Positions 1 to 5,154 of a stretch of DNA of 5,154 nucleotides are shown one piece after another. The stretch comes from Xanthobacteraceae bacterium (GTDB lineage Bacteria > Pseudomonadota > Alphaproteobacteria > Rhizobiales > Xanthobacteraceae): positions 1-5,154 of the forward strand of contig JASHRR010000407.1 of NCBI GenBank assembly GCA_030037185.1, in the 5' to 3' direction. Within the stretch, counting starts at the first letter, position 1. The number at the start of each line of letters is the position of its first letter. The notes below the pieces were generated by a model. That model searched no databases. It saw only the letters and a program-made list of their open reading frames with translations, and was not told the origin of the DNA. The translations under genes were made by a program, and so were the position numbers.

Positions 1-111
1 TATGAGAAAGGCATCAAGATCACTGATGCCGAGATGAAACGCCTCAACATCCAGGGCGAAGCGTTCCATCCGGAATGGAACTACAGCGTCAAACCGAGAT
101 CGAAATCGTAG
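1..111 (+). mobile_element. ISAzo13-type transposase, C-terminal end (partial)
   Basis: This is the last 36 codons of an open frame that enters from the left edge and stops at TAG. The translated end contains ITDAEMKRLNIQGEAFHPEWNY, and the FHPEWNY-like ending with a preceding 'D.EM..LNI.G' segment resembles the C-terminus of ISAzo13-family DDE transposases. These cut and paste their own insertion sequence. The catalytic core lies outside the window, so activity cannot be judged. The stop codon overlaps, by 23 bases and on the opposite strand, the stop end of the large nuclease-transposase fusion gene. This means the element's right end sits against, and most likely inside, that gene. The family call rests on recognition of a short C-terminal motif and could be wrong at family level, but a transposase end is likely. 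Confidence 0.7.
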
Positions 112-2725
112 CACTTACCGTTGAGCGTGTCCTAACTCGCTTAATCGCGTTTTCGGCAACGTTATTGTTCCATGAAACTCCGTCATGATGAAGAAACGTG
201 AACAATCGATCGCGATTTCTGAGTAGCCGCTCCTGCAACGCTTTCGATGCATCGGAATCGTACACGCGGCCGACGAGACGTTCGAAAAATGCCGCCACAG
301 CCTTGCTATGCCGCTCCAGATGCCGCCGCTTCAGGCCATGCTCGTCGATGGTCATGACGATCGAGCGCAAAAGGGCGCCGAATGGCGTTGTAATCGACTG
401 AAGTTCGTGATCGAAGGGATTATCGAGTATCGCCCCGTTCATATCGCGCATCAGATGAATGAGGCATCGCTGCTGTAAGCAATTGAGACCGTCGTAAGCG
501 GAATAAAAGTCGGAGACGAGAACGCCGTTGAAGTCCTTGAGCGTCTCTCGCAGAAACTCACCCTCCCGAGACGGGCGATAGATGTAGACCGCGGCCTCGA
601 TATTAGCGAAGACCCAGACGTAGCCCGTGCCAGTCTTTAGCTTCACTTCGGTTTCGTCGGCATAGAGCACCGGCCCGGCGACGATTTTCGCCGAGAGCCT
701 TCTATAGGTATGCAGATAGTACTGGGCGAGCAGATGCCGGAAGGCAAGGAACTCCCACAACGTCACTCGAATCCCGAAGGTTTCGTCAAAGAACTCGGCA
801 AGAGTTCTTAGCCCGAGCCGATGCGTGATCTGCTGGTACGCGAACCAACTCATGAAACCATGAAAGTGCTTAGCTACTCGATGATACCGGTCCGAGACGA
901 AACAGTGTTCGCATCGCAGACATCGGTAGGCGACGGCTCGGATGTCGATGACCTTCCGTTTGATTGTACCCGGCGTGAAAACGATATCGTATGCTCGCTT
1001 GCACCTCGTCCGGACCCCCTTCGGCCTCTGCTTATCGAGAACAGAAACGAGCTCTTTGCTTTGGCATAGTGGGCATTTCGCTGCGGTTATTTCGACACAG
1101 TGTGTCCGACGAATTCTTCGGTTCCGCCAGGATCGGCTCCGAGGCGCGTTCCTGTCATATCGTCTCAGCGCTGCGCTGGTTCTCACGAATACCCGGCTGC
1201 GTTGGTAGTCGAAATACGCCCGCTTATTGACAAACTCGAAGTCTTCATGAACGAACTTTCTCCACGTCATAGTGTGGACTATCCTGTCAAGCTCTGTCAC
1301 GGGTGCAACGCGAGGCCTCGCGGCCGGTTGGGATTTCGGCCCACCAACCGACGCTTCGCTTAGAAATTCAGTGACCTTACGGAGTGCATCGCAATCTTCG
1401 GAATTGTACTGGATCAGCTTGGCCTTCCAGCGCTCGTCATCGGACTCTTCCCAACGGATGCGCCAGGCAATGCTCCGGATGCCCGACGCATCTGATTCGC
1501 TCCAATGGCAACCGAGCCACCCAGCCACATCCTTGAGGCCATTCGAATAGGTTGGAAAATAGAAGTGCGGATAAATAATCGTTAGGACGTTCGTTAACGC
1601 GGCAATCACAGCGTCGATGTTGTTCTTTTGCGGGGCGTGGCGCCGCATACGGACAATAAAAGCCTTCTCATAACCGCCGTAACAATAGATCCGCGGCGCG
1701 TCGTAACGCGCAATAACGTCAAGAAATTGGTTGAAAATATTAATTTCTTGATCCTTGTTATCAGCCCAAAACGAATGACGCTCGACGCGTTCACCGTCGC
1801 AGACGATGAGGCCAATCAAATAAATGAAGCCTTCGTCCGGAACACCCTCGATATCCACGTAGATGCGGACACGCGCGGTCGGAACCGCCGGTTTACCAAA
1901 CACGTAGATGGTCCTGTCGCGAATCGCGAGCGCGTGAAGGGCATGATCACGCCGCTTAAGCGGCTGATCGGATCGCTTGCCGCGCCGGCGGGGTCGAAAT
2001 GTATGGGCGAGTTGGGTTAGCGTGAGCAGACCCTTCCTGCTGTATCTCCTGATCGCTCTCTCGCCGAGGCCACGCAGGAGGCTGAGATTGTCCTCTTTGA
2101 CGGCCTGGGCGTAGCACCGCTCACGGAATTCGCAGACAGGGCAGTGATCATTCAACAGAAGTTTCGGCGGCATCTCAACCCGCTGCATGCGCTCCACATC
2201 ACGAAGGAGGTCCTCGGCCGCCCGTGAAGCCGCGCCAAAGCTAATGGTCGTCATGGCGCAATCGCGCCCCAGATAGAGGACACCCCTTCTGGGAACTGTG
2301 CCCTGGATACGCGCTAGGAGAACGGCAAACATTGCGAGCAGACGCCGCTCCGCTTTCCGAACACACGGCGCCTCGCTGAACATCACCGGCTCGTAGTGAA
2401 AATCGCCCATGGTGGAGGCGCCGTCGACCTTCCTCAGTCCGTCGAATTGGATCGCATGGCGATCGTCCTCAAAGTACCCAGAGAGAATAAACGGGAGTCC
2501 CTTGCGCAGGACCGATCGAGACAAGGCGACGTCCGTCGCTAGGTCACCTTCGGTGTATTGCCGTCGGATCCGTCCGATCGCCTTGACGCGCAGCTGTTGG
2601 CGCGCGTCGACGAGGAGTGTCTCGAAGTCAGACTTGGTGCCCTTTTCGCTACACAGCCGAAAATGCGCCTTGAGGCGGCAGTGCTGCTGCGCATCCAGAA
2701 CATCGTTGGTGATTTTGGAGGCCAT
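89..2725 (-). CDS. RecB-like nuclease / DEDDy exonuclease / IS66-type transposase fusion, 3'-truncated
   Basis: A single uninterrupted frame of 878 codons from ATG at 2725. A TTG seven codons upstream is possible, but the ATG gives the usual start of this nuclease family (MASKITNDVLDAQQHC) and has GGGA six bases upstream. Residues 1-205 form a TM0106/Cas4-type RecB-like domain: C16 plus C195-x2-C198-x5-C204 match a four-cysteine Fe-S site, D95 lies in FDGLRKV and E112 in HYEPV. Residues 216-243 look like a helix-hairpin-helix. Residues 285-457 are a YprB-like RNase H-fold exonuclease with D291-x-E293, YCYGGYE at 347-353 and Y440-x3-D444 (DEDDy pattern). A zinc ribbon follows (C551, C554, C602, C605, C608). 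Residues 680-863 are an IS66-type DDE domain: D690 in YADETE, D739 in VSDFYSAY, a CLIHLMRD segment, and E858 in NNNVAEN. The final residues RTRSTVSATISISV come from the adjacent insertion sequence and replace the normal IS66 tail. Domain calls are confident; biochemical role is unknown. Confidence 0.88.
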   Translation of the reverse strand: MASKITNDVLDAQQHCRLKAHFRLCSEKGTKSDFETLLVDARQQLRVKAIGRIRRQYTEGDLATDVALSRSVLRKGLPFILSGYFEDDRHAIQFDGLRKVDGASTMGDFHYEPVMFSEAPCVRKAERRLLAMFAVLLARIQGTVPRRGVLYLGRDCAMTTISFGAASRAAEDLLRDVERMQRVEMPPKLLLNDHCPVCEFRERCYAQAVKEDNLSLLRGLGERAIRRYSRKGLLTLTQLAHTFRPRRRGKRSDQPLKRRDHALHALAIRDRTIYVFGKPAVPTARVRIYVDIEGVPDEGFIYLIGLIVCDGERVERHSFWADNKDQEINIFNQFLDVIARYDAPRIYCYGGYEKAFIVRMRRHAPQKNNIDAVIAALTNVLTIIYPHFYFPTYSNGLKDVAGWLGCHWSESDASGIRSIAWRIRWEESDDERWKAKLIQYNSEDCDALRKVTEFLSEASVGGPKSQPAARPRVAPVTELDRIVHTMTWRKFVHEDFEFVNKRAYFDYQRSRVFVRTSAALRRYDRNAPRSRSWRNRRIRRTHCVEITAAKCPLCQSKELVSVLDKQRPKGVRTRCKRAYDIVFTPGTIKRKVIDIRAVAYRCLRCEHCFVSDRYHRVAKHFHGFMSWFAYQQITHRLGLRTLAEFFDETFGIRVTLWEFLAFRHLLAQYYLHTYRRLSAKIVAGPVLYADETEVKLKTGTGYVWVFANIEAAVYIYRPSREGEFLRETLKDFNGVLVSDFYSAYDGLNCLQQRCLIHLMRDMNGAILDNPFDHELQSITTPFGALLRSIVMTIDEHGLKRRHLERHSKAVAAFFERLVGRVYDSDASKALQERLLRNRDRLFTFLHHDGVSWNNNVAENAIKRVRTRSTVSATISISV
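112..136 (+). repeat. probable right terminal end of the ISAzo13-type element
   Basis: About 25 non-coding bases lie between the transposase stop and the point where the fusion gene stops resembling IS66 transposases (after its residues AENAIKR, encoded at about 137-157). The outermost part read inwards is GGACACGCTCAACGGTAAG. Position and length fit a terminal inverted repeat. The matching left repeat and any target duplication are outside the window, so the exact boundary (133-137) is inferred from the loss of protein similarity, not measured. Confidence 0.4.
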
Positions 2726-3160
2726 GCCACATCCCGCTGTTGCCAACAGGGCACCACGAACAATACCCGATGTTGGCGATGCCTGCCTTAGCTGAACGAG
2801 CAGGTGCAGCGCTCATGCCCGATTGGCGGTTTTTGACGCCCAGCCGGCAAGTCCGGCGTCCTTTGGAATGACGCCACGTGGGGGCTTCATCCGTAAGCGC
2901 ACTCAAAGGCGTTGCCCGAAGGTTTTATCGATATAGTATCATAGCCGGACAACAAGGCTGACACGAAATAGTATAGTCCCCTATCGCTCATCACATTGGC
3001 GTCGCAAGACGAGAGCCCTGAAACAAGCATGCGAAAGGCGGAGTTTTCCGAAACGAAATGCACGACAGACCGCATGAGAGCGCGATGTCTCTTGCTTGGG
3101 AGTAGCCGGCGCGAGGAGGGAGGGTGGAAAAGGCGTTTTGTGTTTTGTGGGACTTCTTGT
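2726..3160. other. stretch without a supported gene
   Basis: Short open frames on both strands here show no family resemblance and no convincing ribosome binding site. A small hairpin-forming segment lies at 2835-2860: GACGCC and GGCGTC as outer arms, or GCCGG/CCGGC as an inner alternative. On the plus strand the T run precedes it, so it does not read as an intrinsic terminator in either direction. AT-rich sequence around 2925-2975 could contain the promoter of the minus-strand fusion gene, but no well-spaced -35/-10 pair was found. Confidence 0.4.
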
Positions 3161-3200
3161 TCCCGGGGGGCTCAAACCGTTCCCGGGGCTCAAACGGCCT
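3161..3200. repeat. imperfect tandem duplication, about 20-bp unit
   Basis: The unit TCCCGGGGGGCTCAAACCGT at 3161-3180 is followed directly by TCCCGGGGCTCAAACGGCCT at 3181-3200. The second copy has two fewer G bases and differs near its end. It lies just before the first recognisable codons of the PepSY-type pseudogene and may be one of the lesions that disrupted its start region. Confidence 0.6.
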
Positions 3201-3206
3201 GGTCAC

Positions 3207-4028
3207 CTCTTCCGGCAAGTTCGCCGATCCCTTCTCAGGGTACACCTTTGGGTTGGCGCTGCGGTTGTCGTCAATATCTGTCTGGTGACCCTCGGCGGGC
3301 AGTGTCGTTCTGTTCGAGCACGAACTGTACTGTACAGCTTTTCTCCCCCGATCCTGCGCTGACAACGTGGGACCATCAGCGACGGCTGAGCGCCTCTGAA
3401 TTGATGCGAGCGGCTCTCTGGCAATATCCGCATGATCGTGTCGTCAGCGTGGGGGACCGGAAGGTCTCGGCTGACGTCATTGCAGAGCTTTGGCTGGAGG
3501 GGGAAGGTGGATTGCGACGACGGTTGTTGAATCCCTATAGCGGTGCGGAACCAATCAGTCTGCAGGCTCTCGGCTTTCTCCGGATGCCCATATCAACTCT
3601 TTTGGGCGGGCATTTGGGCCGCGTCGCCAATGGAATCGGTTCACCGGTGATGGTGCTGCTGTCGCTTAGCGGCGCATTCCTATGGCTTGGCAATCTCAAG
3701 CGATCTCGCTTCCTGTCCAAGCGACCGGCAGCTGATCTGGCGGAACGAGCGCGCAAGCTCCCATCGTCGTACCGGCGTGTCGATGATCATCTTCGCCGTC
3801 CTGTGGGGCGGCACCGGGCATGTTTCGCGTTTCCCCTCGGTCGTGCACAGTCTTGTCGGGACTTCCTTCGGGCGAAGCGATCTTGCGGGCGCTGTGCCAT
3901 TCACTCAGGCTCGGCAGGCGGATGGTTCACCAAAACCCTGTGGACCGCCTCCGGCCTCTCACCTCCCTCCTCGCCATAACGGAGTGATGGGATTGCGCCG
4001 GAGAGCGCCCGAACCATTGGTTGACTGA
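3207..4028 (+). pseudogene. PepSY-associated transmembrane protein, multiply frameshifted
   Basis: Protein similarity to PepSY-associated TM-helix proteins (PiuB-like inner-membrane proteins) can be followed through all three plus-strand frames. Frame 3 at 3207-3300 gives FRQVRRSLLRVHLWVG and TM helix 1. Frame 1 at 3301-3330 gives SVVLFEHELY. Frame 2 from about 3334 gives FSPDPALTTW, a PepSY-like stretch and NPYSGAEPISLQALGF. Frame 1 at 3583-3597 gives DAHIN, then frame 2 gives LLGGHLGRVANGIG and TM helix 2 (VMVLLSLSGAFLWLG). Frame 3 at about 3768-3860 gives IIFAVLWGGTG and a third helix. Frame 2 at about 3907-3965 gives WFTKTLWTASGL, and frame 3 ends with GVMGLRRRAP before TGA at 4026. An extra G near 3298 and an extra T near 3341 would explain the first two shifts. 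No start codon or ribosome binding site is evident. The 327-codon frame from 2996 to 3979 is a mosaic of real and out-of-frame segments and should not be annotated as a protein. Confidence 0.75.
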
Positions 4029-4038
4029 TGAGCAAGCG

Positions 4039-4434
4039 CTAAACCTTCGGACCGCCGTCGTTATCGTCACCTGATGGCATTTTCTTGCCACCTGGAAGTT
4101 CGACCGAACGTGCCGCCCCCGTGAACGGCTCCGACTTGGCGCGATACCCGAGCACGGTGACCTGGTCGCCCACTTTCAACATGGTCTTGGTCCACCCTTT
4201 TTTCTCGAGCATGGCGGGACTCGCCGCTTCGAGGCTCCAATCCCTCGTCTGTCCCGCTGGATCCCTGACAGCAACGTGGAAGACAACATGGGGCTCGTTC
4301 CACTCAACCTTCGTCACCTTCCCGGTCAGATTTACGGGTGCACTGGCATCGAATTCGGATGCGAATGGGTGATGGGCAAACGCGGGGGCCGCCAGGATGA
4401 GAAGTCCCAACGCCGCAAAACTGGCGATTTTCAT
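4039..4434 (-). CDS. DUF6152 family secreted small protein
   Basis: A 131-residue protein starting at ATG 4434, preceded by a strong Shine-Dalgarno sequence (AAGGAGA, plus-strand 4442-4448) with seven bases of spacing, which fixes the start. Residues 1-20 are a typical signal peptide (short basic n-region, hydrophobic core, APAFA cleavage site), so the mature protein begins HHPF and is probably periplasmic. The body matches the DUF6152 pattern: the mature N-terminal histidine pair at 21-22, a VTKVEWNEPH segment with W45 and H49, a 'W.LE..SP..L...GWT' segment, 'LKVGDQVTV', and a C-terminal 'ARSVELPGG'. Length is normal for the family. The tail is acidic and glycine-rich. It lies convergent to and 10 bases from the PepSY pseudogene and downstream of a broken second DUF6152 copy. 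The family has no established biochemical function; the N-terminal histidine pair could suggest metal binding, but that is a guess. Confidence 0.88.
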   Translation of the reverse strand: MKIASFAALGLLILAAPAFAHHPFASEFDASAPVNLTGKVTKVEWNEPHVVFHVAVRDPAGQTRDWSLEAASPAMLEKKGWTKTMLKVGDQVTVLGYRAKSEPFTGAARSVELPGGKKMPSGDDNDGGPKV

Positions 4435-4441
4435 GACCTAA

Positions 4442-4448
4442 TCTCCTT
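4442..4448 (-). promoter_or_regulatory. ribosome binding site of the DUF6152 gene
   Basis: AAGGAGA on the minus strand, seven bases before ATG at 4434. It selects this start and agrees with the signal peptide beginning there. Confidence 0.75.
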
Positions 4449-4521
4449 GAGGAACGCGCGAACGCGCACCCAAAATTAACTCGGAGATGGAAATGCGGTT
4501 CCCAAACGCAGGTCGGATTCT

Positions 4522-4550
4522 ACTTTAGAGAGCGTCGACCTAATTCTCAA
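4522..4550 (-). promoter_or_regulatory. candidate sigma-70-type promoter for the DUF6152 gene
   Basis: On the minus strand TTGAGA (plus-strand 4545-4550) is followed after exactly 17 bases by TAAAGT (4522-4527). The -35 matches the consensus at five of six positions and the -10 at four of six. It lies about 90 bases upstream of the start codon at 4434, in the 180-base gap between the two DUF6152 copies, so the intact gene could be transcribed on its own. Such matches occur by chance; no operator was recognised. Confidence 0.3.
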
Positions 4551-4614
4551 CTCGCAATCAGGACTTGAGCTACAGGCCGCCGCTCACACTCGGGTTAGAG
4601 GTTGTTGGCGTGGA

Positions 4615-4958
4615 TCAATTTTTTTGGAGATCTGCCGCTCGACCGAACACTGTTCCATCGGGCAGCGTGATCTTCAGAAATTGGCCACGATTCGTCCCTT
4701 CGCGTAGAGGGTGGACCGTCGCAGTGACAGTCATCCCGGGAGTGAGCGTCCTCGGCCGCCAACCCTCGCGCGAAAAGGGCCGTCCGGAGGAATGGGCAAT
4801 TGAGATGAACGGATCGAGCAGCCTGATGTCAACCGTCAATATGATCCACGCGTGAGGGCTCGTCCACTGGAACTCCTTGACGGCCCTTCCAAGGTTACCT
4901 CCCTCTCAGAATCGAACCTTGCAAACGCATGGTGCGCCTGCGCTGATGCCAGCGAGAA
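4615..4958 (-). pseudogene. second DUF6152 family protein, frameshifted
   Basis: A diverged tandem copy of the neighbouring gene. Reading leftwards from 4958, one frame gives FSLASAQA followed by HHAFARFDSEREVTLEG, the end of a signal peptide plus the mature N-terminus. At about 4882-4887 the frame must shift by one base (GAAGGGCCGTC where an extra base after GGG would restore it). The next frame then gives VKEFQWTSPHAWII, continuing through 'FSREGWRPRTLTPGM' and 'HPLREGTNRGQFLKITLPDG' to TGA at 4615. These segments follow the DUF6152 order. In the N-terminal frame a TAG (4959-4961) precedes the signal-peptide remnant, and the adjacent frame carries ALVLAGISA, so a second shift near 4955 is likely and no start codon can be assigned. 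The downstream frame alone would give at most a 74-residue fragment from a TTG at 4839, lacking the signal peptide; it is unlikely to be a functional gene. Confidence 0.72.
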
Positions 4959-4961
4959 CTA

Positions 4962-5154
4962 GCGCTTTCTCTCGTTACCTGTAGGTCGAGATTGCCTGGC
5001 CGAGGATACGGAATGACATGAAGGTCAGGAGCCCAGAGCCGGCGTCGAACCCTTTTGCGAGATTGCGCATCAGCTCACTTTGGGGCCGGGCTCAAGGGGA
5101 GTCACAGGCTATTCCGGCCGGGGGCTGCGTGAAGTACGACTGATTGGCCCCACG
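4962..5154. other. right edge, no supported gene
   Basis: The only frame of note is on the minus strand, ATG at 5070 to TAA at 4975 (31 codons), with a mildly hydrophobic middle (GSGLLTFMSFRILG). It ends 16 bases before the DUF6152 pseudogene remnant and has no clear ribosome binding site. It may be the tail of a broken upstream membrane-protein gene or chance. No RNA gene or terminator was seen. Confidence 0.3.

Noticed and set aside
1628..2020. Plus-strand open frame of 130 codons
   Set aside because: Lies wholly antisense within the fusion gene, has no family resemblance and is explained as a shadow of that coding sequence.
2832..2860. Hairpin (GACGCC...GGCGTC) near a T run as a terminator
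   Set aside because: The T run lies before the stem on the plus strand and becomes an A run after the stem on the minus strand, so it fits neither orientation.
2893..2900. GTAAGCGC resembling the outer bases of an IS66-type terminal inverted repeat
   Set aside because: It points the wrong way to be the upstream end of the minus-strand transposase gene, is very short, and its partner end cannot be seen.
2925..2975. AT-rich TATGAT/TATACT-like sequences as a promoter for the fusion gene
   Set aside because: No -35 element with acceptable spacing and match; too weak to list.
4013..4023. Palindrome AACCATTGGTT between the two convergent genes
   Set aside because: Too short, without a loop or T run, to be a terminator.
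5018..5143. Plus-strand 41-codon open frame near the right edge
   Set aside because: No ribosome binding site or recognisable motif; overlaps a minus-strand frame of equal merit.
1..5154. CRISPR array, tRNA or rRNA
   Set aside because: No regularly spaced repeats and no tRNA- or rRNA-like segments were seen; the Cas4-like cysteines belong to the fusion protein, not to a CRISPR locus.

Overview
The window looks like an accessory, partly decayed stretch of a proteobacterial chromosome or plasmid. The ISAzo13-type transposase end, the DUF6152 and PepSY-type genes and the moderately high G+C suggest an alphaproteobacterium, possibly rhizobial. That placement is an inference from gene content only.

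Left part (1-2746). The window opens inside an insertion sequence. The last 36 codons of an ISAzo13-type transposase run on the plus strand, followed by a short non-coding end that is probably the element's terminal inverted repeat. This element abuts the 3' end of a very large minus-strand gene (89-2725). That gene joins three enzyme-like modules: an N-terminal TM0106/Cas4-type RecB-like nuclease domain with four Fe-S-type cysteines, a DEDDy exonuclease-like RNase H-fold domain, and a C-terminal zinc ribbon plus IS66-type DDE transposase. The catalytic residues of the last two modules are visible. The IS66-type C-terminal tail is missing; the last 15 or so residues are read out of the neighbouring insertion sequence. 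This nuclease-transposase fusion is the most interesting object here.

Middle (2747-3206). No gene could be supported. There is an imperfect 20-bp tandem repeat at its right edge.

Right part (3207-5154). This is the remnant of a periplasmic/membrane gene group. A PepSY-associated transmembrane protein is encoded on the plus strand but is broken by several frameshifts; one long reading frame of 327 codons covers most of it but is a mosaic, not a real protein. Ten bases beyond its end, convergent, lies an intact small secreted DUF6152 protein (4039-4434, minus) with a good ribosome binding site and a plausible promoter. Upstream of that is a second DUF6152 copy (4615-4958, minus), frameshifted near its N-terminus. 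PepSY-type membrane proteins are usually discussed with metal or siderophore handling, and DUF6152 has no established function, so a metal-related role for the group is only a guess. The pattern of insertion sequence, truncated fusion gene and two neighbouring pseudogenes indicates a region under relaxed selection.
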